Positions 34,876-43,494 of a DNA stretch of 64,000 nt are shown piece by piece (the stretch's first letter is position 1; each line of letters opens with the position of its first letter). The notes below the pieces were generated by a model. The model worked only from the letters and a program-made list of their open reading frames with translations. It had not been told where the DNA came from and did no database searches. Where the stretch lies: positions 1-64,000 of the forward strand of contig CANQMN010000002.1 in the NCBI GenBank assembly GCA_947624965.1, written 5' to 3'. The stretch comes from an uncultured Clostridia bacterium (GTDB taxonomy: Bacteria > Bacillota > Clostridia > Christensenellales > Borkfalkiaceae). A program made the translations under genes and the position numbers.

Positions 34876-35781
34876 TTACAAGTTGTACGGCGTCGTCTGA
34901 TACACGAAATTCAGCCAGTTGTTATAAAACAGGTTGGACGAGGAAGCCCAATTCATATTGATGCGCGTTCCCTCTTTGTCCGCGAAGTAGCAGAAGGGGC
35001 GTTCGATGGGGAGCCCTTTGGCGAGGTCGCGCTCATACTCCTTTTTCAGCGTGTCGCGGTCGTATTCCATGTGCCCGAGCACAAAAACTTGGCTGTGGTC
35101 GAGATTGGAGATGATGCTCGCGCCCGCGCGGTGAGAAGTTGCGAGGAGCAAGAGCCGCCCGTCCCGCTCGATATCCGACTGGCGGACGGTGGAGTGGCGG
35201 GAATGGCACATATGAAATTCGTCGGAAATGCCGCGCGTGAGCGGATCGGGAATCTCGAACCGCGTCTTTTTGTGCGCGAACACGCCGAAGAGTTTGCGGG
35301 AAAGCGGGCGTTTTTCGATGCCGTAAAAGTAGTAGAGCGCCGCCATCGCGCCCCAACAGATAAAGATGGTGGAGGTAACGTTCGTCTTGGTGAAATCGAA
35401 CAGCCGCGTGAGCTCCTCCCAATAGGCGACGGAGGAATAGGGAAGGTCCTCCACGGGCGCGCCCGTAACGATCATGCCGTCGAAATGTTTGTCCTTCACT
35501 TCCTCGAAGGGGCGGTAAAAACGGTCGAGGTATTCCGCCTCGGTGTTTTTGGAGCGATAACTTTCGGTATGGATGAGCGTGATGTTCACTTGCAGGGGGG
35601 AGTTGGACAAGAGGCGCATGAACTGCGTCTCCGTCTCCCGCTTGGTGGGCATGAGATTGAGCAGGGCGATCTCGATGGGGCGGATGTCCTGCGTGCCCGC
35701 GCGCTCCTTATCCATGACGAAGATCCGCTCCTTCCCGAGCTCCCGAAAGGCGGGGATGTTGCGGTCGATGACGATGGGCAT
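34876..35781 (-). CDS. metA: Homoserine O-acetyltransferase (MetA type)
   Basis: It activates homoserine for methionine synthesis. The 301-residue product has the acyl-enzyme cysteine C142 in ICWGAMAALYYFYG, the catalytic histidine and glutamate in LGHMEY, and SRHSTVR. Residue 111 is glutamate (GAPVE), the residue that makes MetA use acetyl-CoA rather than succinyl-CoA. GGAGG precedes the ATG. It follows smpB by 18 bp and no SAM riboswitch fits in that gap. Confidence 0.94.
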   Translation of the reverse strand: MPIVIDRNIPAFRELGKERIFVMDKERAGTQDIRPIEIALLNLMPTKRETETQFMRLLSNSPLQVNITLIHTESYRSKNTEAEYLDRFYRPFEEVKDKHFDGMIVTGAPVEDLPYSSVAYWEELTRLFDFTKTNVTSTIFICWGAMAALYYFYGIEKRPLSRKLFGVFAHKKTRFEIPDPLTRGISDEFHMCHSRHSTVRQSDIERDGRLLLLATSHRAGASIISNLDHSQVFVLGHMEYDRDTLKKEYERDLAKGLPIERPFCYFADKEGTRINMNWASSSNLFYNNWLNFVYQTTPYNL

Positions 35782-35799
35782 GGTTTCCTCCGAAGTAAA

Positions 35800-36252
35800 T
35801 TAACGGGAATATTGCTTGGCTTCGCGGTCCGCTTCGCGCTTCGTTTCGCGCTCGGCGATCGTCCGCTTTTTGTCGTACGTGTGTTTGCCCCTGCAAAGCG
35901 CGACTTCCGCCTTGACGAGCGCGTCCTTAAAGTAAACTTTGAGGGGGACGAGGGTATATCCGCGCTTGTTGACGCGCCCTGCGATCTTGTCGAGCTCCTC
36001 CCTGTGGAGAAGCAGTTTTCTGTCCTTGCGGGAATCGCGCGTGGAAAACGCGCCGCTCTTGTCGTAGACGGCGATGTGCATGTTTCGGAGGAACGCTTCA
36101 CCGCCGCGCAGTTCGCAAAAGCTCTCGTTGAGCGACGCTTTGCCCGCGCGGAGCGATTTTACCTCGCTTCCCTCCAACACGATGCCTGCCTCGAATTTTT
36201 CCTCGATGAAATATTCAAAGGAGGCGGATCTGTTCACCGCGATGAGTTTCAT
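35800..36252 (-). CDS. smpB: SsrA-binding protein SmpB
   Basis: SmpB brings tmRNA to stalled ribosomes. The 150-residue product has AVNRSASFEYFIEEKFEAGIVLEGSEVKSLRAGKASL, FLRNMHIAVYD and the basic C-terminal tail KKRTIAERETKREADREAK. It lies after rnr, which also works in trans-translation. Its own promoter overlaps the end of rnr. No tmRNA gene is found next to it. Confidence 0.96.
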   Translation of the reverse strand: MKLIAVNRSASFEYFIEEKFEAGIVLEGSEVKSLRAGKASLNESFCELRGGEAFLRNMHIAVYDKSGAFSTRDSRKDRKLLLHREELDKIAGRVNKRGYTLVPLKVYFKDALVKAEVALCRGKHTYDKKRTIAERETKREADREAKQYSR

Positions 36253-36258
36253 ACCGCT

Positions 36259-36287
36259 ATTATATCACACCTTTCCGAGAATGAAAA
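36259..36287 (-). promoter_or_regulatory. Promoter of smpB
   Basis: On the minus strand TTTTCA and TATAAT are 17 bp apart. The smpB ATG lies 6 nt after the -10 box, so the transcript would be leaderless. Confidence 0.55.
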
Positions 36288-38381
36288 TCATTTTTCCCGC
36301 ATTTTTTCGAGAAGCGTAAATTGCGTTCTCCTTGCGCCCCAATCGACGGCGGCTACCGCGATGCGGATGCGCTCGCCGAGACGGAAGCTGTTTTTCGTGC
36401 CGCGCAGAACGCAGCGCGCCTCGTCGAAGAGGTAATAATCGTCCGGCAACGTCTCCACGGGAATAAACCCCTCCGCCGCGCCGTCCGCTTCGGCAAACAA
36501 TCCGAACGACGTTACGCCCGAGACGGTCGCCCCGTATTCTTCGCCGATCTTCTCCTGCATATAGGCGACGAGATAGAGCGCGTCTACGTCGCGTTCCGCC
36601 TCCGCCGCCCTTTTCTCGCAGCGCGTGGACTGCGCGGCGATCTCCGCCACGGCTTTCTTGAACCGTTCCCTCGCCCGCGCGGGATCTTTCAGCGTCTCTT
36701 TTACGATGCGGTGGACCGCAAGGTCGGGATAGCGGCGGATGGGGGAGGTGAAGTGGCAGTAGCAGGGGGAGGCGAGCCCGAAGTGCCCGCAGTTCTCGGG
36801 CGCGTACTTCGCCTTCATCATGGAGCGCAACATTACGCGGCTCACGACGGGCGAGAGCGGGCTCCCTTCGAGTGAGGAAACCAGCGCGGCGTAGTCGCGC
36901 GGGACAACGTTTTGCGGGTCGAAGGAGACCGCGATCCCCGCGCCGTTCAGAAAATCGCGCAGACTCTCCGCCTTTTCGGGGGCGGGGCGTTCGTGCACGC
37001 GGTAGACGAAGGGGACGTCCGCCTCGGTCATCAGCTCGGCGACGCTCTCGTTCGCGAGCACCATGAATTGTTCTATCATCTCGTGCGAGATCTTTCTCTC
37101 GTTGTCCGGGAGGATGATCTTCCCGTCCGTATAGAGAATTTTCGCCTCTTTCACGTCGAGCGCGATCCCGCCGCGCGCGTGCCGCGCCCGTTGCAGGATG
37201 CGCGTGAGTTCCGCCGCGCACGCCGTAAATTCCGCAAGGTCGGGATATTTTGCGCAGGCGGCTTTTTCTCCCTCCGCGAGCGCGGCGACTTCCCGATAGG
37301 TCATTCGGTGGCGGGAACGGATCACAGAGGGGACGAGCCGCTTTTTTACCGTCCTTCCGTCCGCGTCCACCGTCATGAGGCAGGAGAGCGTAAGACGGTC
37401 CGCGCCCTCGTTCAGCGAGCAGACGCCGTTGGAGAGCTCCTCGGGCAGCATGGGGAGAACGCGGTCGGGGAAATAGACGCTCGTCCCGCGGGCGAACGCC
37501 TCCCTGTCGAGCGCGCCGTCCGGGCGGACGTAAGCGGAGACGTCCGCGATATGGACGCCGAGGGAAAACGTTCCGTCCGCATTTTTTCGGACGGAGATCG
37601 CGTCGTCGATGTCGCGCGTGTCCTCGCCGTCCACCGTAATGATGAGTTCGCCGCGCAGATCTTCCCGCCCCGCAAAGTCCTTTTCGGAAAGCGCGGGCGC
37701 GGCGACAGAACGGGCTTCCGCCTTTACGTCCGCGGGGAACGTTTGCCGAAGTTCGTGCGCGCGGAGGAGGGCGGCTTCCTCGGGGAAGAGCTCGCCGCTC
37801 TTTCCGAATATTTCCACGATCTCGCCCTCGGGACCGTCCGCGCGGTAGGCGCAGATCTTCGCGACGGCTTTGTCGCCGTTTTTGCATCCGAGCGATTTCG
37901 CGCGGGGGATCGCGATCTCCGCGCAAAACCGCTTTTCGTCCGGGTACAGCACTCCCTGCGCGCCGACCGTGCGGTATACGCCCGCAACTTCGCGCATGCC
38001 GCGCGAGAGAACGGCGAGGATCTCGCCTTCGTCCTCCGAGCGTCCGCGGACGGGCATCGCGAGCACGGCGTCCCCGTGCAATGCGCCCGCGGCGGCGCGG
38101 CGGGGAATAAAGAGCTCTCCGCCGTCCTCGGCGGTGAAGAACCCGAACCCGCGCGCGTTGCCCGTGAAAGAGCCCGTCTTTGCGCCGAATTGTTTCGCCG
38201 TCCCATATCTGCCGCGGCTGTCGCGGAACAGTTTTCCCTCGCGGACGAGCGCGTCGAGACAGCCGCGCACGGCAAGCCCTTCCCGTCTGCCGAGCCGCAG
38301 TTTCCGCGCGATCTCCGCGTCGGTGAGGAGGGAGAACGTCCCGTCCTTTATTTTTTCATAGAGCGATTGTTTTGCGTTCAA
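36288..38381 (-). CDS. rnr: Ribonuclease R
   Basis: This processive 3'-5' exoribonuclease of 697 residues has an N-terminal winged helix (LTDAEIARKLRLGRREGLAVRGCLDAL), cold-shock domains, the RNB catalytic core (DIDDAISVRKNADGTFSLGVHIADVSAYV) with FASPIRRYPDLAVHR-like SPIRRYPDLAVHR, and a C-terminal S1 domain (GEEYGATVSGVTSFGLFAE). The start is a TTG 7-8 nt after GAGGT, since no ATG precedes the conserved domain within reach. It lies between secG and smpB as in most Firmicutes. Confidence 0.95.
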   Translation of the reverse strand: MNAKQSLYEKIKDGTFSLLTDAEIARKLRLGRREGLAVRGCLDALVREGKLFRDSRGRYGTAKQFGAKTGSFTGNARGFGFFTAEDGGELFIPRRAAAGALHGDAVLAMPVRGRSEDEGEILAVLSRGMREVAGVYRTVGAQGVLYPDEKRFCAEIAIPRAKSLGCKNGDKAVAKICAYRADGPEGEIVEIFGKSGELFPEEAALLRAHELRQTFPADVKAEARSVAAPALSEKDFAGREDLRGELIITVDGEDTRDIDDAISVRKNADGTFSLGVHIADVSAYVRPDGALDREAFARGTSVYFPDRVLPMLPEELSNGVCSLNEGADRLTLSCLMTVDADGRTVKKRLVPSVIRSRHRMTYREVAALAEGEKAACAKYPDLAEFTACAAELTRILQRARHARGGIALDVKEAKILYTDGKIILPDNERKISHEMIEQFMVLANESVAELMTEADVPFVYRVHERPAPEKAESLRDFLNGAGIAVSFDPQNVVPRDYAALVSSLEGSPLSPVVSRVMLRSMMKAKYAPENCGHFGLASPCYCHFTSPIRRYPDLAVHRIVKETLKDPARARERFKKAVAEIAAQSTRCEKRAAEAERDVDALYLVAYMQEKIGEEYGATVSGVTSFGLFAEADGAAEGFIPVETLPDDYYLFDEARCVLRGTKNSFRLGERIRIAVAAVDWGARRTQFTLLEKMREK

Positions 38382-38401
38382 AAATATACCTCTTTTTGCG
38401 T

Positions 38402-38427
38402 AAAAAAAGGGCGGCAATGCGCCGCCC
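38402..38427 (-). terminator. Terminator between secG and rnr
   Basis: On the minus strand GGGCGGC and GCCGCCC pair around GCATT, followed by seven T. It probably attenuates rather than isolates rnr, since no strong promoter follows. Confidence 0.7.
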
Positions 38428-38445
38428 GTACTGACCGTTTCGGTT

Positions 38446-38769
38446 TCACGCTCCCCAAATGCCGTCGATCTGCAAGATGAAGAAGATGACCGCAAGAACG
38501 CCGAGCACGATGAGACTGATCATCGTCCACATTTTCAGTTTGGCTTCGGTGGATTTGCCCTTATTCTTGCTGTAAAAGGTCTCGCTCGACCCGCCGAGCG
38601 CGTCGATCCCCTGCGAGTTGCCGGGGGTGAGCAGAACGAGCACGATGGAGACAAGCGCGGCAACGCCCATCGCAATGATGAGGATGAGGCTGACTGTGCG
38701 ATACGTCACGTACATTGCGTCGCTGGACACGGGCGCAAACAGATTGGACAAAGCAGAAAGTAAATTCAT
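38446..38769 (-). CDS. secG: Preprotein translocase subunit SecG
   Basis: This 107-residue protein has two membrane segments (about residues 25-48 and 82-104) with the SecG hinge SIVLVLLTPGNSQGIDALGG and ETFYSKNKGKSTEAKL between them. It is longer than usual at the N-terminus by about 20 residues. GAGGA precedes the ATG. Confidence 0.92.
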   Translation of the reverse strand: MNLLSALSNLFAPVSSDAMYVTYRTVSLILIIAMGVAALVSIVLVLLTPGNSQGIDALGGSSETFYSKNKGKSTEAKLKMWTMISLIVLGVLAVIFFILQIDGIWGA

Positions 38770-38806
38770 GGGACACGATCCTCTTTATTGCCTGAATACG
38801 GAGGGA

Positions 38807-38835
38807 ATTATACCATAATCCGTGGCAAAAGACAA
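38807..38835 (-). promoter_or_regulatory. Promoter of secG
   Basis: On the minus strand TTGTCT and TATAAT are 17 bp apart, giving a normal leader of about 30 nt with a Shine-Dalgarno. Confidence 0.65.
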
Positions 38836-38913
38836 CTTTTTTTGCGCCTCTTTTGAAAAATATTCTTTCAAAAACATTTTTTCTTTCGCACGCGGTTATT
38901 TGCCGCCGCGGAA

Positions 38914-38942
38914 TTGACATTTCCGCCGCCGTAAGTTATAAT
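38914..38942 (+). promoter_or_regulatory. SigA consensus promoter of aroK
   Basis: TTGACA and TATAAT, both perfect, are 17 bp apart. The start codon is 8 nt after the -10 box, leaving a leader of one or two bases and no Shine-Dalgarno. Confidence 0.75.
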
Positions 38943-38950
38943 GGACGGGT

Positions 38951-39457
38951 ATGGACAATCTCATCCTCATCGGCATGCCCTCCGCCGGGAAAAGCACGGC
39001 GGGCGTATTGCTCGCCAAAAAAATCGGCTACGGCTTTCTCGACTGCGACCTCATCATCCAGGGCGAGGAGGGCGCGCTTCTTTGCGAGATCATCGAAAAG
39101 AGGGGCGCGGAGGGATTTCTCGCCATAGAGGAGCGCGTGAACGCGGGGCTGTTCGCGAGCCGTTGCGTCATCGCGACGGGGGGAAGCGTGTGTTACTGCG
39201 CGAACGCGATGGAGCATCTCAAAGGGCTCGGCACCGTCGTCTACCTCAAAATCGACGCGGCGGAGACGGAGCGGCGCATCCCTTCGGCGGAAAAGCGCGG
39301 CATCGTCATGCGCGGCAATATCACAACGCTCCGCGAATTGTATGCCGAGCGCGTGCCGCTCTACGAGAAATACGCCGACGTAACGGTGGATTGTACGGGA
39401 AAAAATATCGACGAGACGGTGGCGGCGATCGCCGCCGCGACGGGGTTCGGATCGTGA
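38951..39457 (+). CDS. aroK: Shikimate kinase
   Basis: This 168-residue kinase of the shikimate pathway has Walker A GMPSAGKSTAG, the shikimate-binding DCDLIIQ and IATGGSVCYC, and VDCTGKNIDETV near the end. The lid motif is RRIPSAEKRGI. It starts an apparent operon with a ketopantoate-reductase-like gene (GTGA overlap). Confidence 0.93.
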   Translation: MDNLILIGMPSAGKSTAGVLLAKKIGYGFLDCDLIIQGEEGALLCEIIEKRGAEGFLAIEERVNAGLFASRCVIATGGSVCYCANAMEHLKGLGTVVYLKIDAAETERRIPSAEKRGIVMRGNITTLRELYAERVPLYEKYADVTVDCTGKNIDETVAAIAAATGFGS

Positions 39458-40416
39458 ACGTATGTATTTTCGGCGCGGGCGCGATGGGAACGAGCCTCGG
39501 CGCGATGCTTTCGGACGCGGGGCTCGCGTGCGATCTCGTCTCCCGCAATACGGCGCATGTGGAAGCGCTCAACCGCTTCGGCGCGGAGATAGAGGGCGCG
39601 GCGCCCGTCCCCGTCCGCGCGATCCATCCGGAGGGGATGCGCGGGCGGTACGATGTGATCATTCTCGCCGCGAAGCAGAAGGATAACGCCGAGATCGCGG
39701 AATTTCTTCTTCCCTTCCTTGCCGAGGACGGCGCGCTCGTGACCGTGCAAAACGGGCTTCCCGAACGGGGGCTCGCGGAAGTTTTGGGTTCGGACAGGGT
39801 GTACGGCGCAACGCTCGGCTGGGGCGCGGAGCGCGTCGGCGCGGGAAAAGTGCGCGTAACTTCGCGCGGCGGCTATCACGTCGCGCTCGGCGCGTACGGC
39901 GCGGGGAACTCGCTCGATTTTCTCGCCGCGATGTTCGGCGGGATCGCGCAGGTGTACAAAGGGGACCTTGCGGAGATCCGCTTCGCGAAACTTTCGACGA
40001 ACGCCTCGCTGTCCACGCTCTCCGCTATCTCCGGGCTGACCTTTTACGAGCTCGCAAAACGCCATCGCGAACTCTCGCTCGCACTTCTGCGCGAAACGTT
40101 TGCCGTCGCGCGGGCGTGGGGATGTAAAAAACTGCCGCTCAACGGGCACGACCTCTTCAAAGTATTCGGCTCGTTCGCCCGCTTTACGCTCCCCGTCGCG
40201 CTGAAAAACTATCGGGACACCCGTTCCGGAATGTTGCTCGACATCCGCGCGGGCAGACGGTGCGAAGTGGATCTCGTCGCGGGCGCGTGCGTGTCCGCGG
40301 GGGCGGAAAAGGGCGTCGGAACGCCCATGTTGGCGCGGGCGGTCTCGCTCGTGCATGAGATAGAAAACGGGCTCGCGGAGATCGCGCCCGAAAGTTTGGA
40401 ACTTCTGACCGTTTGA
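39454..40416 (+). CDS. Ketopantoate reductase-family protein
   Basis: The 320-residue protein has the NAD(P) motif CIFGAGAMGTSLGAMLSDAG, the segment VILAAKQKDNAEIAEFL, VTVQNGLPE and the substrate lysine region FAKLSTNASLSTLSAISGLTFYEL, with a C-terminal GRRCEVDLVAGACV. These match PanE/ApbA, which makes pantoate. Family members without a pantothenate context sometimes act on other 2-oxo acids, so the symbol is left open. It starts with GTG. Confidence 0.85.
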   Translation: MNVCIFGAGAMGTSLGAMLSDAGLACDLVSRNTAHVEALNRFGAEIEGAAPVPVRAIHPEGMRGRYDVIILAAKQKDNAEIAEFLLPFLAEDGALVTVQNGLPERGLAEVLGSDRVYGATLGWGAERVGAGKVRVTSRGGYHVALGAYGAGNSLDFLAAMFGGIAQVYKGDLAEIRFAKLSTNASLSTLSAISGLTFYELAKRHRELSLALLRETFAVARAWGCKKLPLNGHDLFKVFGSFARFTLPVALKNYRDTRSGMLLDIRAGRRCEVDLVAGACVSAGAEKGVGTPMLARAVSLVHEIENGLAEIAPESLELLTV

Positions 40417-40428
40417 AAAGGAGCAATT

Positions 40429-42069
40429 ATGGATCACCGTGCACTTGCGGAGCGTCTCTTTCCGGGAGAATACCCTCCGCCTGAATTTTACGAGCAAAAG
40501 TATCCTCCCCGCGATTTGCCGCCTCATGCGGAAGTTACCCGCCTTGCGCCGTCTCCCACGGGATTTATCCACCTCGGGAACCTCTTCGTCGCGATCGCGA
40601 ACGAGCGCATCGCCCATTTGAGCGGCGGCGTGCTCTATCTGCGCATCGAGGACACGGACGAGAAGCGCAAAGTGGACGGCGCCGTAGAAGCCGTGATAAA
40701 GGCGCTCGAATATTTCGATATTTCCTTCGACGAGGGCGCGGAGATCGGCGGCGACGAGACGTATGCGCCGTGGTATCAGCGTCAGCGCGCCGAAATTTAC
40801 CGCGCGTTCGCCAAACGGCTCGTCGCGCAAGGGCGGGCGTATCCCTGTTTTTGTACGGAGGAGGAGCTCTCCGCGCTCCGCGAGCGGCAGACGGCGAACA
40901 AGGAGATCACGGGCTATTACGGGAAGTACGCCAAGTGCCGCGACCTCTCCGAAGAGGAAGTTTACGCAAAACTCGACGCGGGGCTTCCCTATGTCATCCG
41001 GTTGAGATCGGAGGGCGACCCCGAAAAGAAACGCAAATTCCGCGACGCGGTGAAGGGGGAGATCGCCGTTCCCGAAAACGATCAGGACATCGTCATTCTC
41101 AAAAGCGACGGCATTCCCACCTATCATTTCGCGCACGCCATCGACGACCATTTCATGCGCACGACGCTCGTCATCCGCGGGGAAGAGTGGCTGGCGAGCC
41201 TGCCCATCCATATCGAGCTCTTCGAGACGCTCGGCTTCCCGCTTCCGCGCTACGGGCACAACTGTTCTCTCATGAAGCAGGACGGCGAGACCCGCCGCAA
41301 GCTCTCCAAGCGCAAGGACCCCGAACTCTCCCTCGAATTTTATCGGAAAGAGGGGTATTATCCGCGCGCCGTCAAGGTCTATATGCTCACCCTGCTCAAC
41401 TCCGATTTTGAGGAATGGTACCTCAAAAATCCCGAAAGACCGCTCGAAGAGTTTTCCTTCAAGGTCGGGAAAATGTCCAAGAGCGGTACGCTCTTCGACC
41501 TCGATAAACTCAACGATATCTCCAAGAGCGAGCTCTCCAAGCTCACGGAAGAGGAGACGTTCGCCTTCTTAAAGGAGTGGACGGAGGAGTTCGGGAGCGA
41601 TGCGCAGAAAGGGTATTTCGGCGAAGAAGAGAAGATGCGGAAGGCGCTCGCGCTCTGCATGGGGATCGGCGGAAAAAAGCGAAGGAAGGACTTCGTTACC
41701 GCCTCGCAGGCGATGCGGTTTATCGAATATTTCTTTGAACGTCCCGTTCGGCGGGAACCCTATCGCGCAACCGCCGCGTGCGTGAACGCACTGTTGACGT
41801 CCTTCCTTCAAACGTACGACCCCGCGGACGACGCGCAGGTCTGGTTTGCAAAGGTAAAGGCGGTCGCCGCCGCGCACGGCTATGCCGCCGAGATGAAGGA
41901 TTACAAGGCGGACCCCGCGGCATACATGGGAAGCGTTGCGGACGTCGCCGAGATGCTCCGCATCGCGGTAACGGGGAGGGCGAACACGCCCGACCTGTGG
42001 ACGATCATGCAGATTTTAGGCGAAGAGGAAGTTCGCATAAGGATCGGGGAGGGTATGAACCATGAGTAG
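40429..42069 (+). CDS. gltX: Glutamyl-tRNA synthetase
   Basis: This 546-residue class I synthetase carries the HIGH motif as SPTGFIHLGNL (near residue 45), LRIEDTDEKRKVDGAVEAV, HFAHAIDDHFMRTTLVIRGEEWL and KLSKRKDPELSLEFY as the KMSKS loop. It has a long N-terminal lead (about 35 residues) and a divergent C-terminal domain, typical of a distinct clostridial GltX subtype that may charge both tRNA-Glu and tRNA-Gln. AAGGAG precedes ATG; it overlaps thyA by 8 bases. Confidence 0.93.
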   Translation: MDHRALAERLFPGEYPPPEFYEQKYPPRDLPPHAEVTRLAPSPTGFIHLGNLFVAIANERIAHLSGGVLYLRIEDTDEKRKVDGAVEAVIKALEYFDISFDEGAEIGGDETYAPWYQRQRAEIYRAFAKRLVAQGRAYPCFCTEEELSALRERQTANKEITGYYGKYAKCRDLSEEEVYAKLDAGLPYVIRLRSEGDPEKKRKFRDAVKGEIAVPENDQDIVILKSDGIPTYHFAHAIDDHFMRTTLVIRGEEWLASLPIHIELFETLGFPLPRYGHNCSLMKQDGETRRKLSKRKDPELSLEFYRKEGYYPRAVKVYMLTLLNSDFEEWYLKNPERPLEEFSFKVGKMSKSGTLFDLDKLNDISKSELSKLTEEETFAFLKEWTEEFGSDAQKGYFGEEEKMRKALALCMGIGGKKRRKDFVTASQAMRFIEYFFERPVRREPYRATAACVNALLTSFLQTYDPADDAQVWFAKVKAVAAAHGYAAEMKDYKADPAAYMGSVADVAEMLRIAVTGRANTPDLWTIMQILGEEEVRIRIGEGMNHE

Positions 42070-42892
42070 AGCAGACGAAATTTTCATCGCGAATTGCAAG
42101 GACATTTTGGAAAACGGCGTATGGGATACCAATTTGAAAGTGCGTCCGCACTGGGAGGACGGCACGCCCGCGCACACCGTGAAAAAATTCGGCATCGTCA
42201 ACCGATACGACCTGCGGGAGGAGTTTCCCATCCTCACGATCCGCCGTACGGCGTTCAAGAGCTGTATCGACGAGCTCCTCTGGATCTGGCAGAAAAAGAG
42301 CAACAACATCAAGGATCTCGGCTCGCACATCTGGGACAGCTGGGCGGACGAAACGGGGTCCATCGGGAAAGCATACGGCTATCAGCTCGGCGTAAAGCAC
42401 AAATATAAGGAAGGGGAGTTCGATCAGGTAGACAGGGTGCTCTACGACTTGAAGCACGATCCCGCCTCCCGCCGCATCATGACGAATATCTATAACTTCG
42501 CCGATCTGCATGAGATGCACCTTTACCCCTGCGCGTACTCGATGACGTTCAACGTCTCGGGGGACACGCTGAACGGCATTCTCAACCAACGCTCGCAGGA
42601 TATGCTCACGGCGAACAACTGGAACGTCGTCCAATACGCCGTTCTTCTCACGATGTTCGCGCAGGCGAGCGGTCTGAAAGCGGGGGAGCTCGTGCACGTC
42701 ATCGCCGACGCACATCTCTACGACAGGCATATCCCCATCGTGGAGGAAATCGTCGCGCGTGCGCCGAAGCCCGCGCCCAAGTTCGTCGCCGATGCCAGCG
42801 TTACCGATTTTTATCGGTTTACGGCGGACTCCTTCAAACTCGAAAATTACGAATACCACCCGCTGTCGGTCAAGATCCCGGTGGCGATTTAA
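42062..42892 (+). CDS. thyA: Thymidylate synthase
   Basis: This 276-residue enzyme methylates dUMP to dTMP using methylene-tetrahydrofolate. Motifs are the dUMP-binding RRTAFKS, DLGSHIWDSWAD, the nucleophile in LYPCAYSMTF (about residue 155), QRSQDMLTANNWNVVQYAVL and HLYDRHI. The cysteine context LYPCAY differs from the common PPCH but fits one ThyA branch. It is directly followed by folA, which recycles the dihydrofolate made. Confidence 0.95.
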   Translation: MSRADEIFIANCKDILENGVWDTNLKVRPHWEDGTPAHTVKKFGIVNRYDLREEFPILTIRRTAFKSCIDELLWIWQKKSNNIKDLGSHIWDSWADETGSIGKAYGYQLGVKHKYKEGEFDQVDRVLYDLKHDPASRRIMTNIYNFADLHEMHLYPCAYSMTFNVSGDTLNGILNQRSQDMLTANNWNVVQYAVLLTMFAQASGLKAGELVHVIADAHLYDRHIPIVEEIVARAPKPAPKFVADASVTDFYRFTADSFKLENYEYHPLSVKIPVAI

Positions 42893-42902
42893 GGAGGCGT
42901 CC

Positions 42903-43400
42903 ATGCGCGCAATTTTTCACGCGGACAGGAAGTGGGGGATCGGAAAGTCCAACGGGCTCATGTTCTCCCTTCCCAAGGACATGAAGTTCTTTCGGGAGAC
43001 GACGAAGGGGAAAATCGTGGTAATGGGGTACAATACTTTGCGTTCCTTCCCCGAAGGCAAACCCCTGAAAAACCGTGTGAACATCGTGCTCTGCCCCGAA
43101 GATGCGGGCGAGGGCGTGATTACGGTCCACAGCCTTGAAGAGCTCTTTTCCGAGCTTAAAAAGTATCCGCCCGAGGATGTGTTCGTAATAGGGGGCGCGA
43201 GCGTATACCGCGCGCTCATCCCGTACTGCGAAGAAGTCCTCGTTACCAAGGTGGATGCGGACGGCGGCGCGGACGTCTTTGTCCCCGACCTCGACGCGGA
43301 CGAGAATTTCGCGCTCGTTGCGGAAAGCGGGGAAGAGGAGGACAACGGCTATCCGATCCGTTTTTGCACGTATCGCAACTTGCACAGAAAGACCGTTTGA
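42903..43400 (+). CDS. folA: Dihydrofolate reductase
   Basis: The 165-residue product has HADRKWGIGKSNGLMFSLPKDMKFFRETTKGKIVVMGYNTLRSFP, the folate and NADPH sites of DHFR, with VFVIGGASVYRALIPYC later. AAGGAGG precedes ATG and the gap to thyA is 10 bp. Confidence 0.95.
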   Translation: MRAIFHADRKWGIGKSNGLMFSLPKDMKFFRETTKGKIVVMGYNTLRSFPEGKPLKNRVNIVLCPEDAGEGVITVHSLEELFSELKKYPPEDVFVIGGASVYRALIPYCEEVLVTKVDADGGADVFVPDLDADENFALVAESGEEEDNGYPIRFCTYRNLHRKTV

Positions 43401-43408
43401 GATCTTTT

Positions 43409-43455
43409 CGGGAGCGGCGGCTTGCAGTGGCAAGCCGCCGCTCCCGAATTTTTTT
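43409..43455 (+). terminator. Strong terminator of the aroK-folA run
   Basis: A 16-bp perfect stem (GGGAGCGGCGGCTTGC with its complement, loop AGTG) is followed by a run of eight T. The -35 of the next promoter begins within that T-run. Confidence 0.9.
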
Positions 43456-43483
43456 TGACATTTCGCCCGATGCGTGCTATAAT
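43455..43483 (+). promoter_or_regulatory. SigA consensus promoter of the LemA operon
   Basis: TTGACA and TATAAT are 17 bp apart. The ATG is 11 nt after the -10 box, so only about four bases of leader remain and no Shine-Dalgarno is present. Confidence 0.75.
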
Positions 43484-43494
43484 AATGCCGAACA

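Noticed and set aside
35782-35799. SAM riboswitch upstream of metA
   Set aside because: Only 18 bases separate smpB from metA, too short for any riboswitch.
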